Below are positions 1-7,711 of a stretch of DNA of 33,217 nucleotides, one piece after another. Numbering within the stretch: the first letter of the stretch is position 1; each line of letters opens with the position of its first letter. The stretch covers positions 1 through 33,217 of the forward strand of contig JAPPNJ010000028.1 in the NCBI GenBank assembly GCA_028818705.1, written 5' to 3'. The stretch comes from Candidatus Poribacteria bacterium. GTDB taxonomy: Bacteria > Poribacteria > WGA-4E > WGA-3G. Position numbers and translations under genes: made by a program. The notes beneath the pieces were generated by a model. That model saw only the letters and a program-made list of their open reading frames with translations. It ran no database searches and was not told the origin of the DNA.

Positions 1-688
1 AGTTGGCTAACATCAACTCATCAATACGTCCTTGAAAGAAACGGGGACAACACCCGTTGTTCTCGCCGCCGAATCGTAATACCTTGTTCGGCATACTCCG
101 ACCGGGTCCCTTCTGCCCGATGGCTTTACCGCCGGATTCCCCGTTGATATAAAAACGGGCTTCACTCCCATCCCACGCAAGAGCAACATGGCTCCACTCT
201 TTCGCTTTCACCTTGCCGTCAGAAATATGGTAACCAGGGGCGCTGGTGTCGTAGAAGTAGTAAGCGAGTTGTCCGGCACCGGGTTCGATTTGCAGATAGT
301 ACGTGTTCTTGTAGAAGATAGTGAATTTGTTTTCCTGTCCACCTCCTGGGAGTTCGTCAGGATAAATCCACGCCATCATCGTAATGGCTTCGTCCATATC
401 GACTTCATCCGAGTGTGCCACCTCTATAAAATCGGCTTTGCCAGCCTTGCCAGCCATTTGAACAGCTTTCCCTGAGATACCTTCAGTCCACTTTATATCG
501 CCGTTAAATTCACCAACCAAGCCAGCAGTTTCGTCTTCCGTCTTGTCCCCTTTGCCTTCGTCGAAATGCCAGACATATATCTTCTCACCGAGTTGTTTCA
601 CATTACCTTTTCCACCTACACTTAATCCTACTTGGCAGATGGATAAACTGAGAAAAACACATAGCGTTAGGTAGGTTAGGGCTTTCAT
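1..688 (-). CDS. Secreted LamG-domain protein, C-terminus cut by window edge
   Basis: I translated this by hand from the complement: an ATG at 688-686 opens a frame with no stop to the window edge (229 codons). An AGGAGG lies 8 nt before the ATG. The first 25 or so residues are a signal peptide (start MKALTYLTLCVFLSLSICQ). A concanavalin-like LamG jellyroll follows, with the typical stretches VWHFDEGKGD, ITMMAWIYPDE, WSHVALAWDG and GRIDELMLAN. LamG domains bind carbohydrate or protein; the ligand is not predictable. The gene lies downstream of a second LamG gene on the same strand and may be co-transcribed with it. The C-terminus is outside the window, so whether it carries the TTWG tail of its neighbour is unknown. 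Confidence 0.85.
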   Translation of the reverse strand, partial: MKALTYLTLCVFLSLSICQVGLSVGGKGNVKQLGEKIYVWHFDEGKGDKTEDETAGLVGEFNGDIKWTEGISGKAVQMAGKAGKADFIEVAHSDEVDMDEAITMMAWIYPDELPGGGQENKFTIFYKNTYYLQIEPGAGQLAYYFYDTSAPGYHISDGKVKAKEWSHVALAWDGSEARFYINGESGGKAIGQKGPGRSMPNKVLRFGGENNGCCPRFFQGRIDELMLAN

Positions 689-815
689 CAGTGATTCCTC
701 CTTGTAGAGTAAACAAAAAGGCAGATATGAGACCCGCCCTTTCGGTAGAACTTAGCAACAGGCAGGCTTTATCGCACTGCTACTACAACGGAGAACAAAG
801 GATGTTTATCTGTCC

Positions 816-1586
816 TTACATTTTAAGCTTGCCCCACGTTGTAGCAAGTTTGTCGTTAGGAGATACGGCAAAGTAAACGCCGTTTTCCATGTCTTGATTA
901 ATCTCATCAACGGAGAGGGCGCGGTTGTAGATGGCTACCTCGTCAACCAAACCAATCATACCGGGTAACCCTGTTTGTGCCTTACCGATGCGGAAAACGA
1001 CCTCAATACTGTTAATTTTCCCTTTCGGCGGAGCGAATTCAACATCTAATTTGCCGTCAATGTATTGACGAATCATATCGCCGTCGTAGGTAGAAGAGAC
1101 GTGATGCCATTTTTCTAAATCGGGCTTAATGGTCTGTTTATTCCGAGAGCCTTTCCACCCGCCAATGTTAATCCATGTCTCGATTTGTGGGGCACCGGTA
1201 AACTGCGCACTCCATTGGAGGCAATAGCCACCGACGTTCGCTGAACTCCTGCGTCCCATCAGGTTAGAGTCACCTTGGGATTCTTCAGGGAAAAACCACG
1301 CCTGAATTGTCAGTTCATCGGTGATATCGAGTTCAGGAACTGCGTCGACTTCTACAAACTTGTCGGGATCTTCAAGATGGACAGCACCACCAATTTTACC
1401 ATCTTTCGACCAGACTGCACCTTCAAGGGTGCCTTCAATGTTATTTCCACTTACATCTTTCACCTTGCCACCGTTGTCTTCATCAAAAGTGAAGTACAAC
1501 ATCAGTGCCTTATCGTCATTTATTGCCCATGCGTTGACACTGAGGCACAAGGCGATAAGTGAAAGAACTGTGATAATGGACTTCAT
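816..1586 (-). CDS. Secreted LamG-domain protein with C-terminal TTWG tail
   Basis: This 256-residue protein has a cleavable signal peptide (MKSIITVLSLIALCLSVNAWA). A single LamG/concanavalin-like domain fills residues 25-240, with markers LMLYFTFDED, LTIQAWFFPEE, KWHHVSSTYDG and GLVDEVAIYNRALSVDEI. The predicted role is extracellular or surface carbohydrate or protein binding; no catalytic residues are visible. The last residues, KLATTWGKLKM, match the tails of two unrelated secreted proteins in the window (ending at 16184 and 33102). AAGGAG lies 10 nt before the ATG. It is followed on the same strand, after 127 nt, by the partial LamG gene. The family call is firm, the ligand unknown. Confidence 0.9.
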   Translation of the reverse strand: MKSIITVLSLIALCLSVNAWAINDDKALMLYFTFDEDNGGKVKDVSGNNIEGTLEGAVWSKDGKIGGAVHLEDPDKFVEVDAVPELDITDELTIQAWFFPEESQGDSNLMGRRSSANVGGYCLQWSAQFTGAPQIETWINIGGWKGSRNKQTIKPDLEKWHHVSSTYDGDMIRQYIDGKLDVEFAPPKGKINSIEVVFRIGKAQTGLPGMIGLVDEVAIYNRALSVDEINQDMENGVYFAVSPNDKLATTWGKLKM

Positions 1587-1711
1587 AACGAGTGGACTCC
1601 TTTTTTTTTGCGATTAGCGATTAGGTCGCTGCGCTTTCAGCAGTTAGGTGTCAGTTAAAAGAAGATTTTGTCCATTTACTAATTGCCAGTCGCTAATTGC
1701 TGATTCGCCAT
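1587..1711. other. Intergenic spacer with small hairpin
   Basis: This non-coding stretch separates the ThDP enzyme gene from the LamG gene, both on the minus strand. On the minus strand it contains CTGC-TGAAAGC-GCAG, a small hairpin that loosely resembles the hairpin of the repeated leader elements, and reiterated GCGATTAG-type words. None of the rest of the leader element is present. I see no open reading frame of substance. Confidence 0.4.
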
Positions 1712-3346
1712 TTAGAAACTGGAAATTTGAATTTCCTTTGCGGTGATAAACTCAAGGAGAGCGGGTACACCTTCCTGAGTTTTCTGGATACCGCGTTGGA
1801 TAGCCGGAATAATCTGATCTGGTGTCTCAACGCGCTCGCCATAACCACCGAATGCTTTCGCCATGTCTGCGTAGTGACCGGAGATGTCTGTACTACGGAA
1901 TTTCTCAGTGGATACAGGCATGATCGGAATCTCGATTGCCATAGAGAAATTGTTGAAAAGCACTGACAGAATCGGGATTCTTTCTCGCACAGCAGTTTCA
2001 AAGTCCATGCCGGTAAAACCGATAGCGGCATCACCCCAGACGTTGACACAGAGATGATCCGGTCTCGCCAGTTTTGCACCCATCGCGAGGCCGAGGCCGT
2101 AGCCGAGCTGCGTCGTTTTGCCCCAACCAATATAGGTAAGCGGTGCAACAGACTGCCAGAAGGGGGACATTTGGTCGCGTGGACTCCCTGCATCGTGTGT
2201 AATAATGGTGTTTTTGACATCAACCGTGTGCAGCAGATCCGAGATAACGCGATACGGGCTCACCGGCACCTCATCGGAGGTGAGTTTAGCCTTCCACTGT
2301 TCGAGCCATTCGGCTTTAACCGCACTAATTTCTCCAGTGACGGCAGCTGTACGCTCCTCAGATGCACCATTGGAGCGATCACGGACGGCTTCGACTAACC
2401 CCTCTAAAATCAAGCCTGCATCACCGACAAGTGCCGTTTCAACAGGAACATCTTTGTTGATATCTGCTGGATCTAACGTCGCATGGATAACCCGTTTTCC
2501 CTCAGGAATCCTGACACCAAAGCCGGTTCGCGTGAAACTACATCCAATACCGAGAATTAGATCTGTTTTTTCGAGGAAGTGGTGTACCGGTTTCGGGATT
2601 GCACGTCCGCCGGAACCGAGTGCTAAAGGATGATCTTCAGGAAATGCGCTTTTACCCCCTAAACTCGTTGTCACAGGTGCGCCGAGCAACTCCGCCAATT
2701 CTTTTAGGGAATCCCAAGCCTGTGCGTAATGTACACCTTGCCCCGCATAGAGCACAGGACACTCGGCATCGAGCAGTGCCTCTGCAGCAGCTTCAATTGA
2801 CGAACTATCAGGTCCGTAGCGCACAGCAGGCACCGGTTTCGGGTCAAAAGAATCGGAAATTTCCTCGCTAAACAGATCCGATGGGAATTCAACAAGCGCG
2901 GGACGCGGTCTGCCGTTCCGAACTTGCGTAAAGGCACGCCGCATTGCTTCTGGGACGGCTTCAGGCATCGTAACCTGTTCACACGACTTTGTCACATGCC
3001 GATAGTTCAAGGCAGAATTGAAATTCGGTTGGATTTGTGTTACGCTTCGGGAATAGCCACCCGGCAAAACCACAATTGGCGCGGAATCACCATACGCTTG
3101 GGCAACGCCACCGAACGCATTTTCGGAACCGGGTCCGCTCTGCATACAGAACACACCGATCTTTTCCCCGGAGGTCATTCGGCTCATGGCGTCTGCCATG
3201 TGAAGTCCAATCCGTTCCTGTCTGACGATAATTGGGCGGATGTCCAACTTTGCTGCTGCCTCGATGATCGGGTTGACGGGATAAGCGAATAGGTACTCTA
3301 CGCCTTCTGCTTTGAGAACTTTTGCAACTGCATCAACAACTTTCAT
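1712..3346 (-). CDS. Thiamine-diphosphate-dependent enzyme, acetolactate-synthase-like
   Basis: This 544-residue protein has the three-domain layout of the acetohydroxyacid synthase / pyruvate oxidase family. The N-terminal PYR domain carries the catalytic glutamate E44 in VRQERIGLHMADAMSR. A central domain covers about residues 190-330. The C-terminal PP domain has the ThDP/Mg motif GDA(438)...NN(466), a variant of GDG-x(24-27)-NN. It probably decarboxylates or ligates a 2-oxo acid; the substrate cannot be read from sequence. It is last in a minus-strand run after a Gfo/Idh oxidoreductase and two PhyH genes, so a catabolic rather than a valine/isoleucine role is more likely, and no small regulatory subunit is nearby. 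GGAG lies 5 nt before the ATG. Sulfoacetaldehyde acetyltransferase or oxalyl-CoA decarboxylase relatives are alternatives. Confidence 0.85.
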   Translation of the reverse strand: MKVVDAVAKVLKAEGVEYLFAYPVNPIIEAAAKLDIRPIIVRQERIGLHMADAMSRMTSGEKIGVFCMQSGPGSENAFGGVAQAYGDSAPIVVLPGGYSRSVTQIQPNFNSALNYRHVTKSCEQVTMPEAVPEAMRRAFTQVRNGRPRPALVEFPSDLFSEEISDSFDPKPVPAVRYGPDSSSIEAAAEALLDAECPVLYAGQGVHYAQAWDSLKELAELLGAPVTTSLGGKSAFPEDHPLALGSGGRAIPKPVHHFLEKTDLILGIGCSFTRTGFGVRIPEGKRVIHATLDPADINKDVPVETALVGDAGLILEGLVEAVRDRSNGASEERTAAVTGEISAVKAEWLEQWKAKLTSDEVPVSPYRVISDLLHTVDVKNTIITHDAGSPRDQMSPFWQSVAPLTYIGWGKTTQLGYGLGLAMGAKLARPDHLCVNVWGDAAIGFTGMDFETAVRERIPILSVLFNNFSMAIEIPIMPVSTEKFRSTDISGHYADMAKAFGGYGERVETPDQIIPAIQRGIQKTQEGVPALLEFITAKEIQISSF

Positions 3347-3366
3347 GTTTTCTCCAATCCGTAGTC

Positions 3367-3382
3367 GCGATCTTGTGATCGC
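3367..3382. other. Small hairpin in the PhyH-ThDP gene gap
   Basis: GCGATC-TTGT-GATCGC is a perfect 6-bp stem with a 4-nt loop in the 56-nt gap between the PhyH stop and the ThDP enzyme start. There is no T-tract, so it is not a clear terminator. It may be an RNA-processing or attenuation structure, or chance. Confidence 0.35.
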
Positions 3383-3402
3383 CTTATGTCTATAAAAAAG
3401 AC

Positions 3403-4215
3403 TTATAAACTGGGTTTCATTGGTGTTCCGGCATCCATCACAAGCGGAAAATGGTCGCCTGCCAATTTATCGCCGTCATTAACGGTGACAAAGGGTTTCA
3501 TAACGTGGTTTCCGCTGGCATCGTATAGCGTTTCGCCTGTCATATAATGCACTGCAATCGCGCGTCGAGGACTGCCGCTGGTGTTGTCATGCGACCCGTG
3601 CCACGTTAAGGAATGATGGTAGTGGACATGTCCTTTTGGTACAGGGCAGAACTCTACCGCTAATTCGTTGTCTTCAAAGTGATTGGGCATGGAATGAATA
3701 TCCTTGATGGTGTGCAAGAACGGGATCTGATTGCCCCAATGATAAGAACCGGGGACCATCCGCATACACCCGTTGCCTTCATCGACATCATCCAACGCCA
3801 CCCAAGCAGTTACCTGACTCGTTTTCGGTGTAAGAATGGGCCAATAGGGTGAATCCTGATGCCACATGTTGACACCACCGACTTCGGGTGGTTTATATTG
3901 GATCTGATCGTGCCAGACGCGCAATTCTGTCGCTGCTGTCAGTTGTCCAATCTCTTCCACAATGGTCGGGTTGTGAACGAGTTGGTGGTAGGCAGCACTC
4001 GCCTCCCAAATATTAACAATTTGCCAGACTGGACTCTCTTCCTTACCACCGAGATTGACAATGTGCACCGGCTGCGGAATATCGGCTTTCTCGTAGTCAG
4101 CCATAACGCGATCCAATTCTGACTGCAATTCCTCAACTTGCTCATCGCTTAAAACACGGCTTCCGAGAAGGAAGCCTTTGGCACGAAATGTGTCAACCTG
4201 GGTTTGGTTGAGCAT
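3403..4215 (-). CDS. Phytanoyl-CoA dioxygenase (PhyH) family protein, copy 1
   Basis: This 270-residue protein belongs to the Fe(II)/2-oxoglutarate-dependent PhyH family. The facial triad is visible: H119-x-D121 in MWHQDSPYW and the distal H206 in LTWHGSHDN. An arginine at 217/218 (SPRRAIAVHY) is placed to bind 2-oxoglutarate. The start LNQTQVDTFRAKGFLL is the usual PhyH N-terminus. Hydroxylation of an organic substrate is expected; the substrate is unknown. GGAG precedes the ATG by about 9 nt. It is a close paralog of the gene 24 nt upstream, most of the sequence being alignable without gaps, so this is a tandem duplication. It probably shares a transcript with that gene and the downstream ThDP enzyme. 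Confidence 0.92.
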   Translation of the reverse strand: MLNQTQVDTFRAKGFLLGSRVLSDEQVEELQSELDRVMADYEKADIPQPVHIVNLGGKEESPVWQIVNIWEASAAYHQLVHNPTIVEEIGQLTAATELRVWHDQIQYKPPEVGGVNMWHQDSPYWPILTPKTSQVTAWVALDDVDEGNGCMRMVPGSYHWGNQIPFLHTIKDIHSMPNHFEDNELAVEFCPVPKGHVHYHHSLTWHGSHDNTSGSPRRAIAVHYMTGETLYDASGNHVMKPFVTVNDGDKLAGDHFPLVMDAGTPMKPSL

Positions 4216-4239
4216 ACTTTCTTACTCCTATAGAAAAGG

Positions 4240-5052
4240 CTATATATTGGGCTTCGTCGGCTTTCCAGCATCCATCACAAGCGGAAAATGGTGGCCTGCC
4301 AATTTGTTACCACCATTGACTGTAACGAAACGTTTCATGATGTGGGTTCCACTTTCATCATAGAGGGTTTCGCTCGTCATATAATGCACTGCAATCGCAC
4401 GACGAGGGATCCCACTGGCGTTGTCGTGCGATCCATGCCATGTCAAGGCATGATGATAATGGACATGACCCTTCGGCACAGGACAGAGTTCTACCTCTAA
4501 TACGTTATCTTCAAAGTGATTGGGCATAGCATCAATGTCCGCAATTTCGCGTAGAAACGGCATCTGACTACCCCAACGATAGGATCCAGGGACCATCCGC
4601 ATACATCCGTTGCTTTCATCAGCATCGTCCAACGCCACCCAAGCACTTACCTGACTCGTTTTCGGGGTGAGAATGCCCCACAACGGCGAATCCTGATGCC
4701 AGCGATTGATACCACCGACTTTTGGCGGTTTGTATTGAATCTGATCGTGCCAGACGCGCAATTCCGTTGCCGACATGAGTTGTCCAATCTCTTCCACAAT
4801 GGTCGGGTTGTGAATGAGCCGGTGGTAGGCAGCACTCGCCTCCCAAATATTAACGATCTGCCAGACCGGGCTTTCTTCTTTCCCACCAAGATTGGCAATA
4901 CGGACGGGCTGTGGGACTTCGGGTTTTTCATAACTATCAATGACGCGCGCCAATTCCGAACGTAATTCGTCAACTTGTTCATCACTTAAAACTCGGTCTC
5001 CGAGGAGAAAGCCTTTGTCGCGAAATGTGTCAACCTGGGTTTGGTTGAGCAT
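4240..5052 (-). CDS. Phytanoyl-CoA dioxygenase (PhyH) family protein, copy 2
   Basis: This is the tandem paralog of the next gene, with exactly the same length (270 residues). The Fe-binding HxD (RWHQDSPLW, near 119-121), the distal histidine (LTWHGSHDN) and the 2-oxoglutarate arginine (PRRAIAVHY) are all retained, so both copies should be active. Differences cluster in residues 33-52 and around the loop after HxD (SPLWGIL against SPYWPIL), which suggests changed substrate preference rather than decay. AGGAGG lies 5-6 nt before the ATG. The Gfo/Idh gene is 71 nt upstream on the same strand. Confidence 0.92.
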   Translation of the reverse strand: MLNQTQVDTFRDKGFLLGDRVLSDEQVDELRSELARVIDSYEKPEVPQPVRIANLGGKEESPVWQIVNIWEASAAYHRLIHNPTIVEEIGQLMSATELRVWHDQIQYKPPKVGGINRWHQDSPLWGILTPKTSQVSAWVALDDADESNGCMRMVPGSYRWGSQMPFLREIADIDAMPNHFEDNVLEVELCPVPKGHVHYHHALTWHGSHDNASGIPRRAIAVHYMTSETLYDESGTHIMKRFVTVNGGNKLAGHHFPLVMDAGKPTKPNI

Positions 5053-5123
5053 ACTTCCCTCCTATAGCGTCTATTTCTTAGTACAGCGGGGTCTTGTGGT
5101 TTTCCACGCTATTATATTTTATT

Positions 5124-6158
5124 TTAGGTGCCAATTATCCTGTTTTTGAGTTCTACCCACTCTTCATCAGTGAGTTTTGGGGGCCACGCAATCCGCTCAC
5201 CAATGAGAGCGGAGCGGTACGCTGCCATAATCAGATCAAATCCGAGCATCGCAAACTCCAGCCTGTTGCGATGCGGTTGATTTTCGTCATCCAACCACGT
5301 CGCGACGGCTTGCGTAAAGTCGCGCTGTCCGGATTTGTCATCTTCACCGAAGTAAGTTTTCTCGACAAAGTGTTCTGCCATACCGTCAAATTGGTATCCC
5401 CATGTGCCGTTTTCTCGCCACCACATCCTGCCTTTAGTGCCCCAGAAATCGAGGTTACAACGTGGGTTACTACCCGGGAAATCAATAGTTCCGAATGCCG
5501 TCCGCGCAGATTCAAAGTGGACGCGAGCACCGTTCTCAAACGTATAAATCGCCATCAAATCTTCAGGACATTGTCGATGTGGAATATGATAGGTTTCAGC
5601 ACCTTGAACGGCACCCCACACGTGTGTAATCGGAATGTCTTTAAGGGCGAAAAGCACGACATCCATCAAGTGGGTATCCATGTCGGTAATGTCGCCTTCG
5701 GTACAGGCACGAATGAAGTGTATATCGCCGAGACTGTCATCGGCAAAAAACTCCAGCAATTTTTCTGCGAAGGGCAAGTATCGCCGTTGGTGATTAACGA
5801 TAATCTTCAAACCTGTTTTCTCGTACGCGGCGGTGAGCGCATCGGCTTCCCTGGGTCTGAGTGCAAGCGGTTTTTCTATCACCAGTGCCTTAACACCCGC
5901 TTCGGCGGCTGGCTCTACCCAGATATGTCGCGGTACCGTCGGTTCTGTTACGGCGTGGACAATATCGGGTTTTTCCTTTTCCAACATCTCAGCGTAATCT
6001 TTGTACCCCGGAATTTTCAGTTCTTCCACGGCTGTTTTTAAACGTTCGTCGTCAATTTCGCAGATAGCAACTACCTTCATATTTTCGATGCCTTCATAAC
6101 GTCGAGCGTGATGTACACCTCGTCTTCCGCCAACGATTCCAGTTCGATACATCGCCAT
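5124..6158 (-). CDS. Gfo/Idh/MocA family oxidoreductase
   Basis: This is a 344-residue NAD(P)-dependent dehydrogenase. The Rossmann glycine motif is at residues 7-14 (GIVGGRRG), and the family hallmark EKP is at 95-97 (VIEKPLALRPREAD). The C-terminal alpha/beta domain begins with NHQRRYLPF. Members oxidise sugars, inositols or sugar-like compounds, usually cytoplasmic. I chose the ATG at 6158 because AGGAGG (6165-6170) stands 6 nt before it; the longer frame from 6173 has no such site. It is the first gene of the minus-strand group and has a good promoter 50-80 nt upstream. Confidence 0.9.
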   Translation of the reverse strand: MAMYRTGIVGGRRGVHHARRYEGIENMKVVAICEIDDERLKTAVEELKIPGYKDYAEMLEKEKPDIVHAVTEPTVPRHIWVEPAAEAGVKALVIEKPLALRPREADALTAAYEKTGLKIIVNHQRRYLPFAEKLLEFFADDSLGDIHFIRACTEGDITDMDTHLMDVVLFALKDIPITHVWGAVQGAETYHIPHRQCPEDLMAIYTFENGARVHFESARTAFGTIDFPGSNPRCNLDFWGTKGRMWWRENGTWGYQFDGMAEHFVEKTYFGEDDKSGQRDFTQAVATWLDDENQPHRNRLEFAMLGFDLIMAAYRSALIGERIAWPPKLTDEEWVELKNRIIGT

Positions 6159-6207
6159 AATGTGCCTCCTCATTGAAGCGTGCAGTTATCGGTTTCCGAA
6201 ACTTGCC

Positions 6208-6239
6208 ATTATATTAACACGCTCGCAATTTTGTGTCAA
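6208..6239 (-). promoter_or_regulatory. Probable sigma70-type promoter for the minus-strand operon
   Basis: On the minus strand a perfect TTGACA (6239-6234) is followed by TATAAT (6213-6208) at 20 nt, or by the weaker TAATAT at the preferred 17 nt. It lies 50 nt upstream of the oxidoreductase start and back-to-back with the plus-strand promoter at 6287-6315. Confidence 0.55.
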
Positions 6240-6286
6240 CTGTTTGATTTGGGAGTTAGGGGTATTTAAGACGTATGTTTTCTCTG

Positions 6287-6315
6287 TTGTCAAATTCACA
6301 TCCTTGTGGTACAAT
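6287..6315 (+). promoter_or_regulatory. Probable sigma70-type promoter for the enolase-superfamily gene
   Basis: TTGTCA (6287-6292) and TACAAT (6310-6315), each 5 of 6 to consensus, are separated by exactly 17 nt. This gives a leader of about 35 nt before the ATG at 6356. Together with the minus-strand promoter it forms a compact divergent control region, where a shared regulator could act. Confidence 0.6.
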
Positions 6316-6355
6316 ACAACGGACTAAATTACCTCACTGTCTTCAGGAGGGATAT

Positions 6356-7483
6356 ATGAAGATTGATAAAATTGAGTCGTTTTTCATTGGGAACGGCTAT
6401 GTGATTCGGATTCACACGGATACGGGTATCAGCGGGGTCGGACAGACCGCCTGCTGGGGATATCCAGAGGCTGTTGATAGCATCGTGAGTACGTTTAAAA
6501 AATACCTCATCGGGCAGAATCCGTTGCGGATTGAACACCACTGGCAATACCTCTACCGCATGGGTCCGTTTCGTGGGACTGCGCTAAGCGGTGCTATCAG
6601 TGCAGTAGACATTGCTTTGTGGGACATCAAGGGCAAACATTTCGGCGTACCAATCTGGGAATTGTTAGGCGGAAACTGTCGTGATAAAATCCGGCTGCAC
6701 CTTCTCGGCGGTGGGAGTACACCCGAAACGATGTATGAAGCAGCGAAAGCCGCTGTTGAAGAAGGGTTTACGGCCCTCAAATTTGACCCGTTGGTTGGCG
6801 GTTTCCAAGACATGACAGTGGATAGACTTGTCAAAACCGCTCGTGACATCGTTGCCGCTGCACGTGAAGGTGGAGGACCGGATCTTGATTTGATCGTTGA
6901 GGTGCATCGGAAACTGACACCTATGAATAGTATCGTCTTAGAATCGGCGTTGGCACCGTTTAATCTCTATTTCATTGAGGACCCGATTCAGATAGATACC
7001 ATCGCAACGCAAGCGGAATTAGCGAAACGGATGACAACCCCTCTTGCTGTCGGCGAACGCAATGTAAGCATCTGGGAATTCCGTGAACTCCTTGAAGCAG
7101 GCGGACCGCAATATGTACGTCCAGATCTCGGTTTAGCAGGCGGTATAACGCAATGCAAGAAAATCGCGGCACTTGCCGAAGCGTATCACAGCGCAGTTGT
7201 CACACATAACTTCCTCGGACCGCTCATTACTGCCGCAGCACTTCACTTAGATACGAGTATTCCGAACTTCATCACACAGGAATATACAAAAGGCGATGAG
7301 TCTGAAAAATTCGCTGTTTATAAAGTCGCTTACCAGAGGGAAGGTGGTTATATTCCGATCCCTGAAGCTCCAGGTTTGGGCATTGAGCTTGACGATAGTT
7401 TGATCGAAGAGACCCCTTATCAGCCGATGAATACCGGTACAACCCTTTTGCGTGAAGACGGTTCTGTCGCCTACGCGGTATAA
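6356..7483 (+). CDS. Enolase-superfamily dehydratase (mandelate racemase / galactonate dehydratase-like)
   Basis: This 375-residue protein has the MR/MLE fold. The N-terminal capping domain includes SGAISAVDIALWDIKGK. In the barrel, K142 (LKFDP), E182-x-H184 (VEVHRK), E208 (FIEDP), E234 (VGERN) and H284 (VTHNFLGP) stand where the catalytic lysine, metal ligands and catalytic histidine are expected. RPDLGLAGGITQCKKIA closely matches the D-galactonate dehydratase group. Dehydration of a sugar acid is the likely reaction; the exact acid is uncertain. AGGAGG (6345-6350) sits 5 nt before the ATG, which decides against the longer frame from 6275. The divergent sugar-type oxidoreductase fits a shared sugar-acid pathway. 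Confidence 0.88.
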   Translation: MKIDKIESFFIGNGYVIRIHTDTGISGVGQTACWGYPEAVDSIVSTFKKYLIGQNPLRIEHHWQYLYRMGPFRGTALSGAISAVDIALWDIKGKHFGVPIWELLGGNCRDKIRLHLLGGGSTPETMYEAAKAAVEEGFTALKFDPLVGGFQDMTVDRLVKTARDIVAAAREGGGPDLDLIVEVHRKLTPMNSIVLESALAPFNLYFIEDPIQIDTIATQAELAKRMTTPLAVGERNVSIWEFRELLEAGGPQYVRPDLGLAGGITQCKKIAALAEAYHSAVVTHNFLGPLITAAALHLDTSIPNFITQEYTKGDESEKFAVYKVAYQREGGYIPIPEAPGLGIELDDSLIEETPYQPMNTGTTLLREDGSVAYAV

Positions 7484-7535
7484 TCGCAATTGAGGGATAC
7501 TCTCAGCTCCGTACAATGAAACCGAGCCTGAAACG

Positions 7536-7562
7536 CGTAGAGGCGAGGTAACCTCGCCCGTA
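7536..7562. repeat. Short palindromic intergenic repeat, copy 1
   Basis: GGCGAGG (7542-7548), TAA, CCTCGCC (7552-7558) forms a 7-bp stem inside CGTAGAGGCGAGGT...CCGTACA. The flanks resemble those of the palindrome at 17109-17136 (CGTAGGGGCAAGGT...CCGCG). Such GC-rich REP-like hairpins are dispersed between genes. It follows the stop at 7483 but has no T-tract. Confidence 0.55.
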
Positions 7563-7626
7563 CAGAAGGCTCCTTGTGTACCTCAAGTGTGAAGGTATCC
7601 AGTGCAAAATTAGCGCAAAGCGTATA

Positions 7627-7711
7627 GCCTGCAACAACGGCGCAGGCGGATTTGAGAAAGGCGCGTGAAAGCCCAATCTCACGCTGTTTAGCCGCAAGGA
7701 AAGTTAAAAAA
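7627..7711 (+). promoter_or_regulatory. Structured leader element, copy A (unnamed motif)
   Basis: Hairpin GCCTGC (7627-7632), loop AACAACGGC, GCAGGC (7642-7647). Then GCGG (7646-7649) can pair with CCGC (7692-7695), enclosing a second stem GCGTGA (7663-7668) / TCACGC (7679-7684). AAGGA (7696-7700) follows, exactly 11 nt before the ATG at 7712. The stretch AAAGCCCAATCTCACG (7668-7683) recurs almost unchanged before 25832 and 24498. GCGG shares two bases with the 5' hairpin, so the two helices compete. I do not recognise it as a named riboswitch. Confidence 0.6.

Noticed and set aside
5094..6041. 315-residue plus-strand open frame
   Set aside because: It lies wholly antisense to the Gfo/Idh oxidoreductase, has no ribosome-binding site and its translation has no protein-like pattern.
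7627..7711. Known riboswitch (TPP, cobalamin, SAM, glycine)
   Set aside because: None of the conserved core words of those classes is present in the element.
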